Assembly (NCBI RefSeq): GCF_000196015.1
Contig: NC_007973.1
Span: 3,658,001 to 3,722,000, forward strand
Direction: 5' to 3'
DNA length: 64,000 bases
Source: Cupriavidus metallidurans CH34
GTDB lineage: Bacteria > Pseudomonadota > Gammaproteobacteria > Burkholderiales > Burkholderiaceae
Part shown: positions 17,201-25,222 of the stretch, one piece after another
Numbering within the stretch: position 1 is the stretch's first letter
Layout: each line of letters opens with the position of its first letter
Notes under the pieces: generated by a model
What the model saw: only the letters and a program-made list of their open reading frames with translations
What the model was told of the DNA's origin: nothing
The model's database searches: none
Translations under genes and position numbers: made by a program

Positions 17201-17849
17201 TCGCGTCGACCTGCTGACGAAGTACCAGAACGCGGCCTACGCCGAGCAGTATCGCGACGCGGTGAATCGCGTGCGCGCGGCGGAAAGCGCGCTGGTGGGC
17301 GCAGGCAAGCCGCTGCCGCTGACGGAAGCCGCGGCACGCAACCTGGCCAAGCTGATGGCGTACAAGGACGAGTACGAAGTGGCGCGCCTGTACACCGACC
17401 CCATCTTCCTGGACAAGCTGCGTGCGCAGTTCGAAGGCGAGCCGGGCCGTGACTATCAGCTGAACTTCTGGCTCGCGCCGCCGACCACGGCCAAGCGCGA
17501 TGACAAGGGTCATCTGGTCAAGCGCCGCTTCGGCCCGTCGACCATGACGCTGTTCCGTATGTTGGCCAAGCTCAAGGGCCTGCGCGGCGGACCGCTCGAC
17601 ATCTTCGGCAAGACCGAAGAGCGTCGCACGGAACGCGCGCTGATCGGCGAGTATCGTTCGCTGCTCGACGAGCTGTCGAAGGGTCTGAGCGCGGCCAACC
17701 ACGATACGGCGGTGGCGCTGGCGAACGTGCCCGACGATATTCGCGGGTTCGGTCATGTGAAGGAAAACAACCTCAAGGCGGCACGCGGTCGGTGGGAAAA
17801 GCTGCTCGCCCAGTTCCGCAATCCGCAGGCGGGGCAGCAGGCAGCCTGA
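14256..17849 (+). CDS. Indolepyruvate:ferredoxin oxidoreductase, fused subunits
   Basis: A 1197-residue fused enzyme of the 2-oxoacid oxidoreductase family. Order: an N-terminal thiamine pyrophosphate pyrimidine-type domain; CSGCPHNTST near 465; the TPP-binding GDGTYFHSG block near 526 with the later Asn of the GDG-N motif; a ferredoxin-like cysteine cluster CEGCGDCSVKSNC near 662; a gamma-type domain starting GVGGTGVVTIGGLLGMA near 752; and a C-terminal domain of unknown role (about 950-1197). It oxidatively decarboxylates aryl-pyruvates (indolepyruvate, phenylpyruvate) to acyl-CoA, passing electrons to ferredoxin. A GAGGAG ribosome site precedes the ATG. It stands alone and has its own terminator. 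Confidence 0.92.
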   Translation: MNAPLTPPVSDAIRRALENVSLEDKYTLERGRIYISGTQALVRLPMLQQERDRASGLNTAGFISGYRGSPLGALDQSLWKAKKHLAAHNVVFQAGLNEDLAATSVWGSQQVNMYPDAKFDGVFGMWYGKGPGVDRTGDVFKHANSAGSSRHGGVLVLAGDDHSAKSSTLAHQSEHIFKACGLPVLYPSNVQEYLDYGLHGWAMSRYSGLWVAMKCVTDVVESSASVELDPHRVRIVLPDDFALPQGGLNIRWPDPPLEQEARLLDYKWYAGLAYVRANKIDRIEIDSPHARFGIMTAGKAYLDTRQALSDLGLDDETCARIGIRLYKVGCVWPLEAHGARAFAEGLHEILVVEEKRQIMEYALKEELYNWRDDVRPKVYGKFDEKDNAGGEWSIPQNNWLLPAHYELSPAIIAKAIATRLEKFDLPSDIRARIEARLALIQAKEKALATPRVTAERKPWFCSGCPHNTSTNVPEGSRALAGIGCHYMTVWMDRNTSTFSQMGGEGVAWIGQAPFAGDNHVFANLGDGTYFHSGLLAIRASISAGVNITYKILYNDAVAMTGGQPVDGQLSVQDIAFQVAAEGARKIVIVTDQPEKYNSAIKLPEGLTVHPREELDNIQRELREVPGCTILIYDQTCATEKRRRRKRGTFPDPARRAFINDAVCEGCGDCSVKSNCLSVEPLETELGTKRQINQSSCNKDFSCVNGFCPSFVTAEGAQVRKPQATGMSMGGLPALPEPVLPTMRRSYGILVTGVGGTGVVTIGGLLGMAAHLENKGVTVLDMAGLAQKGGAVLSHVQIAAKPDDLHATRIAMGEADLVIGCDAIVSATDEVISKTQTGRTRAVVNTAQTPTAAFIKDPKWQFPGLSAEQDIRNAVGEACDFINASALAVALLGDAIYTNPLVLGYAWQKGWIPLSLEALVRAIELNGVSVDKNKAAFDWGRHMAHDPDHVLSLTGKLKTQTEGADVVKLPTSSGALLEKLITNRVDLLTKYQNAAYAEQYRDAVNRVRAAESALVGAGKPLPLTEAAARNLAKLMAYKDEYEVARLYTDPIFLDKLRAQFEGEPGRDYQLNFWLAPPTTAKRDDKGHLVKRRFGPSTMTLFRMLAKLKGLRGGPLDIFGKTEERRTERALIGEYRSLLDELSKGLSAANHDTAVALANVPDDIRGFGHVKENNLKAARGRWEKLLAQFRNPQAGQQAA

Positions 17850-17868
17850 TTGCGGCGGAGCAGAACGG

Positions 17869-17898
17869 CGGCGCGGGAGTGAATCCCGCGCCGTTTTT
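17869..17898 (+). terminator. Intrinsic terminator of the oxidoreductase gene
   Basis: CGGCGCGGG (17869-17877) pairs with CCCGCGCCG (17885-17893) around a 7-base loop and is followed by TTTTT. It starts 19 bases after the stop codon. Confidence 0.85.
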
Positions 17899-17973
17899 GC
17901 ATCTGGGCGCGTCTTGGCGTGTCATAGCCTGGCCGGCGCTACACTGGCAGGCCGACACACTCCCGGCATTCCC

Positions 17974-18393
17974 ATGCAAATCCGCCCCTACAACCCGACC
18001 GACGAAGCCGATGTCATCGCCCTGTGGAAAGCCTGCGGGCTGACACGCCCGTGGAACGATCCGCATCGCGACATCGCCCGCAAGATGACCGAGCAGCCGG
18101 AGATGTTCCTGATCGGCGATGTGGACGGACATGTGCGCGCGTCGGCCATGGTTGGGTTCGACGGGCATCGCGGTTGGGTCTACTACCTGGCCGTGGACCC
18201 CGCCCATCAGGGCCATGGCTATGGGCGTATGCTGATGGCACACGCCGAGGCGCTGCTGGTCGAGCGCGGCTGCCCGAAGATCAACCTGCTGGTGCGCGAA
18301 GGCAACGACGCCGTGCTGGCGTTCTACAACGAACTTGGCTACACCCGTGACGCCGCGGTCAGCCTGGGCAAGCGGCTGATCCCCGATCAATGA
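17974..18393 (+). CDS. GNAT acetyltransferase, YpeA-like
   Basis: A 139-residue GNAT. The N-terminus is MQIRPYNPTDEADVIALWKACGLTRPWNDP, the acetyl-CoA loop is VDPAHQGHGYGRMLM (about 88-102), and the C-terminus is AVLAFYNELGYTRDAAVSLGKRLIPD. This pattern is that of the YpeA group, whose substrate is not established. The start was chosen at the family N-terminus; the frame is open 20 codons upstream. It is followed by a VOC gene after 33 bases. Confidence 0.85.
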   Translation: MQIRPYNPTDEADVIALWKACGLTRPWNDPHRDIARKMTEQPEMFLIGDVDGHVRASAMVGFDGHRGWVYYLAVDPAHQGHGYGRMLMAHAEALLVERGCPKINLLVREGNDAVLAFYNELGYTRDAAVSLGKRLIPDQ

Positions 18394-18426
18394 TTCCCGG
18401 TGACCCTCCGGTCAGCGCAACCCGCC

Positions 18427-18837
18427 ATGCTGAAGATCCGCGGTATCGACCATCTGGTGCTGCGCACCGCCGATGTCCCCCGCCTCGTGCGCTTCTACGT
18501 TGACGTGCTTGGCTGCACCATCGAGCGCGAGCAGCCCGCCTTCGGCCTGACCCAGTTGCGCGCCGGCGGCGGACTGATCGATCTGGTTTCGCTCGATGGC
18601 CCGCTCGGGCAGGCTGGCGGGGCCGGACCCGGCCCGGAGGGCCACAACCTCGATCACTTCTGCCTTCGCATCGACCCGTTCGATGAACAAGCAATTTTTA
18701 GGCATCTAAGTATTCATCATGTTGATGCAAGTCCGGTCGAGCAGCGGTTTGGCGCAGAGGGCCGCGGGCCGTCGATCTACGTGAAGGATCCGGACGGCAA
18801 TACCGTCGAGCTGAAAGGTCCGGCGACGCCGGACTAA
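18427..18837 (+). CDS. VOC-family (glyoxalase/bleomycin-resistance fold) protein
   Basis: A 136-residue single VOC module set: KIRGIDHLVLRTADVPRLVRFYVDVLGC at the N-terminus, a second half with NLDHFCLRIDP, and the closing GPSIYVKDPDGNTVELKGP. The metal ligand positions (His of DHLVL, His of DHFCL, Glu of VELKG) are present. Substrate unknown. Bases 18687-18728 are visibly AT-richer than the rest and use codons unusual here (ATT, TTT, AGG, CAT, AGT), though the protein still reads through as family-like. Confidence 0.82.
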   Translation: MLKIRGIDHLVLRTADVPRLVRFYVDVLGCTIEREQPAFGLTQLRAGGGLIDLVSLDGPLGQAGGAGPGPEGHNLDHFCLRIDPFDEQAIFRHLSIHHVDASPVEQRFGAEGRGPSIYVKDPDGNTVELKGPATPD

Positions 18838-18858
18838 GGGATCCCCCCGGAAAGTGGC

Positions 18859-18888
18859 TTCCCGCTGGCACGGGCGGACCGATACAAT
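18859..18888 (+). promoter_or_regulatory. Possible sigma-70 promoter for MFS gene at 18949
   Basis: TTCCCG (18859-18864), an 18-base spacer and TACAAT (18883-18888) lie 60 bases ahead of the ATG. The -10 is good and the -35 poor. Confidence 0.3.
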
Positions 18889-18948
18889 CTTCGCTTCATC
18901 GATCAAGCTTCGCCACCGGCGCCCCCCCAAATCCGCGTCGGGCGCGCC

Positions 18949-20202
18949 ATGAACGCTCCTTCCGTCCCCCATCCCGCCGGTGGCCCGGCACTGCCACCCC
19001 GCCAGATCGTCTGGACGCTCGGCATCACCGAGATCATCAGTTGGGGGACGCTGTACTTCGCGTTCACCGTGTTCATCGAACCGATGCGCCAGTCTCTCGG
19101 GTACGGCAAACCGTTCCTGGCGGGCGGATTCTCGCTGGGGCTGCTGGTCTGGGCGATGTGCTCGTTCGCAGTAGGCCGGCTGCTGGACCGCGTGCCGGCA
19201 CGCAAGGTCATGGGCACGGGCTCGGTGCTGGCCGCCATCGGACTGCTGCTCTGGGCGTGGTGCCCGTCGCCGGCGGTATTCCTGCTGATGTGGATTCCGC
19301 TCGGGCTGGCCATGGCGTCGACACTGTACGAGCCGGCGTTCGTGGTGCTGCGTCAGGCCTGGGGGGACGGCTACCAGAAGCCGATCGTCCATGTGACGCT
19401 GCTTGCTGGCTTCGCCAGCACGATCTTCATCCCGCTGGCGCAGTGGCTGGTGCTCCATCTGGGCTGGCGCGAGACGCTGGTCGTCTTTGCCGCGCTAAAC
19501 CTGTTCGTCTGCGCGCCCTTGCACGCGCGGCTGCGCTACGCCGTGCATCCCAGCTACGCCCATGCCGCCACCCACAGCGGCACACCGCTGGCCGGCGCGG
19601 CGTCCTCCGGCATCGCCCGCGCGACGCTGCGCCAGCCGGTATTCTGGTGTGTTGTGCTGGCGTTCACAGCCACGGCGGTGATCGCATCGCTACTCGGCGC
19701 CCACCTGATTCCGATGCTGACGGAGAAGGGGATGCCCGTCGCGCAGCAATTGATCGTGGCCGCGCTGATCGGGCCCGCGCAAGTGGCCGGACGGCTCGCC
19801 ATGGCGCGGCTGCCGATCGATCACCCGGTGCGGCTGTCGATGCCGGTCTACATCGTGATGACCATCGGGCTGGCCTGTCTGGCGCTGGGGAACGGCTACT
19901 GGCTGATGTTCGCGGCGATCTGCTATGGCTGCGCCAACGGCGTCAACACGATGCTGCGCGCGATGGCCATGCCCGAACTGATCTCGCGTCATCACTATGC
20001 AACGCTGAATGGGTTAATGATGACCCCTGTGTTGCTGATGCAGGCCGCCGCGCCGTGGTTCGGCGCCCTGCTCTGGCGTGCCGCCGGCGGCTACTGGCTG
20101 ATGCTGTGGGTCATGGTGGCGCTATCCATCGGCGCGCTGGCCGCCTTTGCGTTCGCGCTGCATCAGCGTGGCCTGCTGCGTGCCGGCGCGGCCCCCGCGT
20201 AG
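18949..20202 (+). CDS. Major facilitator superfamily transporter
   Basis: A 417-residue protein with about 12 hydrophobic segments. The first helix region reads TLGITEIISWGTLYFAFTVFIEPM, and the loop 2-3 area GRLLDRVPARKVMG matches the MFS motif A position. It resembles oxalate/formate-like or general MFS permeases of Burkholderiales, but nothing seen fixes the substrate. The next gene is another MFS permease in the same direction, 76 bases on. Confidence 0.82.
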   Translation: MNAPSVPHPAGGPALPPRQIVWTLGITEIISWGTLYFAFTVFIEPMRQSLGYGKPFLAGGFSLGLLVWAMCSFAVGRLLDRVPARKVMGTGSVLAAIGLLLWAWCPSPAVFLLMWIPLGLAMASTLYEPAFVVLRQAWGDGYQKPIVHVTLLAGFASTIFIPLAQWLVLHLGWRETLVVFAALNLFVCAPLHARLRYAVHPSYAHAATHSGTPLAGAASSGIARATLRQPVFWCVVLAFTATAVIASLLGAHLIPMLTEKGMPVAQQLIVAALIGPAQVAGRLAMARLPIDHPVRLSMPVYIVMTIGLACLALGNGYWLMFAAICYGCANGVNTMLRAMAMPELISRHHYATLNGLMMTPVLLMQAAAPWFGALLWRAAGGYWLMLWVMVALSIGALAAFAFALHQRGLLRAGAAPA

Positions 20203-20278
20203 CGACGTCGCAGCGTTATTGCCTCATGTCATGGCTTTGTTGTCTCTTTGTTGTCTCCTTGCTGTCTGGTAGTACCTG

Positions 20279-21481
20279 ATGTCCGAATACTCGATCGAAT
20301 CACCCGCCCGTACCGAAACCGCTCCACCCCCGTCGCCCTCGGCAGTCTCCCGTGCCACACGCGGCACCATGGCGCTGTTCTTTGCCAACGGCGCCACATT
20401 TGCCACCTGGGGCGTCCACATTCCTACGATCAAGGCACGTTTCGGCCTGTCCGATGCCATGCTGTCGTTCGCCATGCTGGCCGTGGCCGCTGGTGCCATC
20501 GTCGCCATGGGCCCGGTGGGCCGCTGGGTGGGCCGGCTCGGCAGCGCGCGCGCCTCGATGATCGGCGGCGTCGCCTTCGCGCTGCTCACGCTGGCGATCA
20601 TCGCCATGCCGAGCTTTGCCCTGCTGCTGCCCACGTTGCTGATATTCGGCATGGCCAACGCCGCGTTTGACGTCGGCATGAACGCGCAGGCCGCGATCGT
20701 GGAAGCCAGCCGCACACGTCCGGTGATGTCCGCGCTGCACGGCATGTTCAGCCTGGGTGGGATGATCGGCGCGGCGTTCGGCGGGCTCATGCTGTCGCTT
20801 GGCGTGCCGCCGCTGGTGCACGCTGCGCTGATCGCCTCACTGACGGCGGGCGTGGCAATCGGCATGACGCCGGGGCTGCTGGCCGATCATCCGGTGCTGC
20901 CCACGGCCGACCATCACCGCGAACACGCGTCGCGCGCGCTATGGCTGCTGGGCCTGATGGCGTTCCTGGGGCTTGTGGGTGAAGGGGCGATGTACGACTG
21001 GACCAGCGTCTACATGCGCGACGTGGCCGTGGCACCGCTGGGCTGGATCAGCTTCGGGTATGCGGCGTTCTCGGGAGGCATGGCCTGCGGCCGCTTCGGC
21101 GGTGACCGCCTGCGTGCCCGTTTCGGCGACGCGCGGACGCTGACCGGCAGCGCCTGGCTCGGCTTTGCCGGCATCGTGCTGGCCATCGCCGTGCCGTTGC
21201 CGCTGGCCGCGTTGATCGGCTTCGGGCTGATGGGGCTCGGCGCCGCGAACATGGTGCCGATCTTCTTCGCCGCCGCGTCGCGCCTGCCCGGCGTGGCCGC
21301 GGCGGAGGCAATCGCGCGCGTAGCGCGCTTCGCCTATGTGGGCCTGCTGCTCGGGCCCGTGCTGATCGGCGGCGTCGCGCACCTCTCGGACCTGCGTATC
21401 GGCATCACCGTGGTGGCGCTAACGATGGGCTATATCGCCCTGTTCGGCGCGAAGGCGGCACGCCGCTATCTCATCACCTGA
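20279..21481 (+). CDS. Major facilitator superfamily transporter, YbjJ/FucP-like
   Basis: A 400-residue, 12-helix MFS protein. Typical parts are FFANGATFATWGVHIPTIKARFGLSDAMLSFAMLAVAAGAI, GPVGRWVGRLGSARASM, and FGMANAAFDVGMNAQAAIVEASR, the last characteristic of the YbjJ group. Substrate unknown. The ATG at 20279 overlaps no other gene; its stop is only 17 bases from the convergent dioxygenase gene. Confidence 0.82.
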   Translation: MSEYSIESPARTETAPPPSPSAVSRATRGTMALFFANGATFATWGVHIPTIKARFGLSDAMLSFAMLAVAAGAIVAMGPVGRWVGRLGSARASMIGGVAFALLTLAIIAMPSFALLLPTLLIFGMANAAFDVGMNAQAAIVEASRTRPVMSALHGMFSLGGMIGAAFGGLMLSLGVPPLVHAALIASLTAGVAIGMTPGLLADHPVLPTADHHREHASRALWLLGLMAFLGLVGEGAMYDWTSVYMRDVAVAPLGWISFGYAAFSGGMACGRFGGDRLRARFGDARTLTGSAWLGFAGIVLAIAVPLPLAALIGFGLMGLGAANMVPIFFAAASRLPGVAAAEAIARVARFAYVGLLLGPVLIGGVAHLSDLRIGITVVALTMGYIALFGAKAARRYLIT

Positions 21482-21498
21482 TTCGACACGCGGCAGGC

Positions 21499-22389
21499 TC
21501 AGGCCGCCTTCGACAGCGGCGCATGACCTGTGCCGATGCCATCGAAGACGAACGTGTCCATCGCCAGCACGCCATAGGTGACCTCATCGGCCACGCGGTC
21601 CACCCGCGCTGGCCCTTCGGCCACGGAGGCTGGCCCGATCGCGGCGCCCAGCGCCACGTAGAACGGCAACAGGTGCTCGTCCGTCGGATGCGCGCGACGG
21701 GCGAACGGTGCCTGGGCACGATAGTCCGCGATGCGGCTGACGTCGCCGGTGGCCAGCGCCTCGTCCAGCGCGCCGCTCATCCAGTCGCGGAAGGCATCGA
21801 CGTACGGCTCGGTCGCCGGGCCGTGCTGCGCCTTGCGTTCACCCGCCCCAAACACTTCGCGCAGGTTATGCGTGAAGCTGCCCGAACCGATCACAAGCAC
21901 GCCTTCCTCGCGCAGCGGCGCCAGTGCGCGGCCGATCTCGATCTGCGTAGCCGGAGGCAGGTACGGGTTGAAAGCGAGCTGGACCACGGGAACGTCGGCA
22001 TCCGGGAAGAAGTGACGCAGCGGCATCCAGGCTCCGTGATCGAGCGGACGCTCTTCATCCTCGCAAACAAACCCGGCGCCCGGGATCTGAGCCGCCTCGA
22101 CCAGCGCCTTCACGCGGCCGGCAAGCTCGGGCGAGCCCGGCGCGTCATAGCGCAGCGTGTAGAGCTCGCGCGGAAAGCCGCCGAAGTCGTGCCATGCCTC
22201 CTGCTGGCTGCGCGTGCTGACCGCCAGCGTGCTGTAGATCCAGTGCGCGGAAATCACCAGCACGGCCTTGGGCTTGAGCGCGCGCAGGCGGACGCCGAGC
22301 GCGTCGAAGGCGGCGCCGGTCGGACCTGGGTCGATCGCGAGCATGGGGGATCCGTGGGACACGTAGAGGACGGGAAGCATGGTGTTCAT
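21499..22389 (-). CDS. ygiD: LigB-type extradiol dioxygenase (4,5-DOPA dioxygenase-like)
   Basis: A 296-residue protein of the class III extradiol dioxygenase family. N-terminal LPVLYVSHGSPMLAIDPGPTGAAF supplies the first metal His; other likely ligands are in SAHWIYS, DEERPLDHGAWMPL and GSGSFTHNL. The YgiD/DODA group opens 4,5-catechol rings such as L-DOPA. The protein is about 30 residues longer than E. coli YgiD. ATG 22389 gives MNTMLPVLYVSHG; the second ATG nine bases on is also possible, and the longer upstream frame is not needed. Confidence 0.85.
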   Translation of the reverse strand: MNTMLPVLYVSHGSPMLAIDPGPTGAAFDALGVRLRALKPKAVLVISAHWIYSTLAVSTRSQQEAWHDFGGFPRELYTLRYDAPGSPELAGRVKALVEAAQIPGAGFVCEDEERPLDHGAWMPLRHFFPDADVPVVQLAFNPYLPPATQIEIGRALAPLREEGVLVIGSGSFTHNLREVFGAGERKAQHGPATEPYVDAFRDWMSGALDEALATGDVSRIADYRAQAPFARRAHPTDEHLLPFYVALGAAIGPASVAEGPARVDRVADEVTYGVLAMDTFVFDGIGTGHAPLSKAA

Positions 22390-22660
22390 GGCGAGTTGCC
22401 GTTCAGCGAATTTGTGCGATGCCTCAAGTCTGGCAAAGAAAGCTGGCGCTGACGCAGGCCAATTACGGACACCTCGTGCAAAAAACTTCAACAAGACCTG
22501 CGCCGACCATCCGCGCACCGCGCGCGAGCGTTGGATAACGCACACAGCACATAGGGGATCCGGCCGCACCGTCGACAGGCGCAAGCCGAATCGGCCTATG
22601 ATGGGGAACACGATGCCCCTGCGCCCCAGACAACGTGCCGGGCATCGGCTGGAGAACCCC

Positions 22661-22990
22661 GTGGCCAAGCATTTCGATCCCCTGCACGCCCTGCCCCATG
22701 CCTTGTGGTGGCAGCCCGGCGTTTACGGCAGCGTCCCCGCCGTACTGCTCTGGATCGTCGCACGATTGCCCGCCGAAGCGCTCGCCAGTGTCTTCAGCAC
22801 CCCCTACGCCAGCGCGCTGTTCAACCATGCGGGCGATACGGTATTCGTCACAGGCTGGCTCGCGAGCGCCGTCTGGCTCTGGTTCACACGCAAGAAACCC
22901 AATCTTCCGGACCGCAATGTCGCTCCGGCAGGGGATGAGCGCCCCGCCGCCGGGCAACACGCGCCCCATCACGGCCACCGCCCGGGCTGA
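22661..22990 (+). CDS. Hypothetical small membrane protein
   Basis: A possible 109-residue protein. GTG at 22661 follows a GGAG ribosome site (22651-22654); an in-frame ATG about 60 bases earlier is the alternative. It has two hydrophobic segments (VPAVLLWIVARLPAEALASVF and TVFVTGWLASAVWLWF) and a His/Pro-rich hydrophilic tail. No family was recognised. The 271-base stretch before it (22390-22660) holds no other feature I can support. Confidence 0.5.
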   Translation: MAKHFDPLHALPHALWWQPGVYGSVPAVLLWIVARLPAEALASVFSTPYASALFNHAGDTVFVTGWLASAVWLWFTRKKPNLPDRNVAPAGDERPAAGQHAPHHGHRPG

Positions 22991-23095
22991 CGGCTTCGCT
23001 GGTGTAAGGAATCGCTTAAGATGACGCCTTCGCCACTGCCAGAGCACGCGCTTGCAGTGGCATCCAAAGGTTCTCTCAACATCATCATTCGCGCC

Positions 23096-24406
23096 ATGTC
23101 CGTCACTGCTACATCCGCCAATGAGCTGTCCAAGGCCACCCGACGCCGCGCGATCATCGCCGCGACCATCGGCAACGGCCTGGAATGGTTCGACTTCACC
23201 GTCTACAGCTTCTTCGCAGTCATCATCGCCAAGCTGTTCTTCCCCACCGGCAATGACATGACGTCATTCCTGCTGACGGTAGCCACGTTCGGCGTGGGCT
23301 TCTTCATGCGTCCGGTGGGCGCGATCGTGCTGGGCGTCTACGCCGACCGCGTGGGCCGCAAGGCGGCGCTGACCCTGACCATCCTGATGATGGCGCTGGG
23401 CACGGCGATCATCGGCCTGGCGCCGACCTACGACTCGATCGGCCTGTGGGCTCCGGCACTGATCGTGCTGGCGCGCCTGATCCAGGGCTTCTCGGCCGGC
23501 GGCGAAGTCGGCGGCGCCACGGCGTTCCTGATCGAGCACGCCCCCGACGAGGAACGTGGCATGTACGCCAGCTGGCAGCAAGCCAGCCAGGGCATCTCGT
23601 TCATGCTCGGCGCGGCCATGGGCGCGCTGGTGACCAACGGCCTGGACCAGGCCCAGATCGATGCCTGGGGCTGGCGCATCCCGTTCCTGTTCGGCCTGCT
23701 GATCGGCCCGGTGGGCATGTACATCCGCTCGCACCTGGAAGAGCCGCCCGAGTTCGAGGCACGGCAAGCCGAGCGCCGCGCGAGCAATGTGAAGTTCTCG
23801 CCGCTGTCGCAGGTGCTGCGCGATCATCCGCGCGAAGTGCTGGCCGGTCTGGGCGTGACGATCCTCTGGACCGTCTGCACCTACGTGCTGGTGTTCTACA
23901 TGCCGTCCTACGCCAAGCAGCAACTCGGTCTGCCGCTGGGCGCCACGTTCCAGTCCACCGCGATCTGCGGTGCGATCATCCTGGTGCTGTGCCCGCTGAT
24001 GGGCATGCTGTCGGACCGCGTGGGCCGCAAGCGGATGCTTGGCGTCGTGGCGCTGGCCATCGGCGTGCTGGCCTACCCGCTGTTCCACTGGCTCAACGTT
24101 TCGCCGACCACGGCTACCCTGCTCCAGGTGCAGATCGTGCTGGGCATCCTGCTGGCCGCCTTCACGGGCCCGGCGCCCGCCGTGCTGGCCGAGCAGTTCC
24201 CGACCGAGGTCCGCTCCACTGGCCTGTCGCTGGCCTATAACTTCGCCGTGACGATCTTCGGCGGCTTCGCGCCGCTGATCGTCACCTGGCTGATCGAATC
24301 GACGCACAACAAGCTGGCGCCCGCTTACTACGTGATCGCCGCTGCGGCCATCAGCTTCGTCGCACTCGTGTTCATGCACGACCGTACCGGCAAGAAGCTC
24401 GCCTGA
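23096..24406 (+). CDS. MFS metabolite:H+ symporter (ProP/CitA/ShiA group)
   Basis: A 436-residue, 12-helix transporter. The N-terminal IIAATIGNGLEWFDFTVYSFFAVIIAKLFFP, the loop YADRVGRKAALTLTI, and LIQGFSAGGEVGGATAFLIEHAPDEERGMYASWQQASQG are the signatures of the metabolite:proton symporter family. These carry organic acids, shikimate, proline or betaine; the substrate here is not evident. ATG 23096 matches family length. An upstream ATG at 23021 with an AAGGA sequence would add 25 residues. A strong terminator follows. Confidence 0.88.
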   Translation: MSVTATSANELSKATRRRAIIAATIGNGLEWFDFTVYSFFAVIIAKLFFPTGNDMTSFLLTVATFGVGFFMRPVGAIVLGVYADRVGRKAALTLTILMMALGTAIIGLAPTYDSIGLWAPALIVLARLIQGFSAGGEVGGATAFLIEHAPDEERGMYASWQQASQGISFMLGAAMGALVTNGLDQAQIDAWGWRIPFLFGLLIGPVGMYIRSHLEEPPEFEARQAERRASNVKFSPLSQVLRDHPREVLAGLGVTILWTVCTYVLVFYMPSYAKQQLGLPLGATFQSTAICGAIILVLCPLMGMLSDRVGRKRMLGVVALAIGVLAYPLFHWLNVSPTTATLLQVQIVLGILLAAFTGPAPAVLAEQFPTEVRSTGLSLAYNFAVTIFGGFAPLIVTWLIESTHNKLAPAYYVIAAAAISFVALVFMHDRTGKKLA

Positions 24407-24432
24407 CCGCTTACGCTTGCGCAAGCAGAAGA

Positions 24433-24460
24433 AAGCCAACCTCCGGGTTGGCTTTTTTTT
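24433..24460 (+). terminator. Intrinsic terminator after the MFS symporter gene
   Basis: AAGCCAACC (24433-24441) pairs with GGTTGGCTT (24446-24454) around TCCG, followed by a T-run to 24460. It begins 27 bases after the stop. Confidence 0.95.
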
Positions 24461-24595
24461 CGCCAGCCGGATTCGTCAGGCAGTGATGCAAATCGCATGT
24501 CCGAATCCAGCCATGCCGCGCCTTTACCGCGTCGGGTAACAGGCGCAAGATCGCGTGGACGCACGTCCAACCTGCCCGCCAAGGAGCCCCATCGC

Positions 24596-25222
24596 ATGAC
24601 CAGATCGACATCCGCGCCACAGCCCCGCGAACGCTGCGGCTGGTGCGGCACGCTCGAGGACTACTGCCACTACCACGATCACGAATGGGGCTTCCCTGTC
24701 GACGACGACCGGCGGCTGTTCGAGAAACTCTGCCTGGAAGGCTTCCAGTCGGGCCTGAGTTGGCTGACGATCCTCCGCAAGCGCGAGGCGTTCCGCAGCG
24801 CATTTGCCAATTTCGAGATCAACAAGGTGGCGCGGTTCACCGAGCACGACGTGGAAAGGCTGCTGGGCGACGCAAGTATCGTCCGCCATCGCGGCAAGAT
24901 CGAAGCCGCGATCAACAATGCCCAGTGCGCGAAGGAACTGCTGAAGACCGAATCGTCGCTGGCTGCGTACTTCTGGAAGTTCGAGCCCGACCCGAAGAGC
25001 CGGCCCAAGACGCTCACGGCTGAGGTGCTGCAGGGCATGACCACCTGCCCGGAGGCGGTGGCGTTGTCGAAGGACCTGAAGAAGCGTGGCTGGAAGTTCG
25101 TGGGCCCGACCACGATGTACGCGCTGATGCAGGCAATGGGGCTGGTCAACGACCATCGCGAAGGATGCTGGACTCGCGCCGAAGTACAGCGCGCGCGCAA
25201 AGCGTTCAAGGTGCCGAAATAA
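24596..25222 (+). CDS. tag: DNA-3-methyladenine glycosylase I
   Basis: A 208-residue Tag protein. ERCGWCGTLEDYCHYHDHEWGFPVDDDRRLFEKLCLEGFQSGLSWLTILRKREAF carries the zinc cysteines/histidine and the catalytic-pocket residues of the family; the C-terminus GWKFVGPTTMYALMQAMGLVNDHREGCW holds the helix-hairpin region and the last zinc ligands. It removes 3-methyladenine from alkylated DNA. The start at 24596 has an AAGGAG site 9 bases upstream. Confidence 0.95.
   Translation: MTRSTSAPQPRERCGWCGTLEDYCHYHDHEWGFPVDDDRRLFEKLCLEGFQSGLSWLTILRKREAFRSAFANFEINKVARFTEHDVERLLGDASIVRHRGKIEAAINNAQCAKELLKTESSLAAYFWKFEPDPKSRPKTLTAEVLQGMTTCPEAVALSKDLKKRGWKFVGPTTMYALMQAMGLVNDHREGCWTRAEVQRARKAFKVPK

Noticed and set aside
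14484..17756. 1090-codon open frame antisense to the indolepyruvate oxidoreductase gene
   Set aside because: It is a GC-rich shadow: Arg/His/Gly-rich, no domain, no ribosome site, and the sense strand has clear catalytic motifs.
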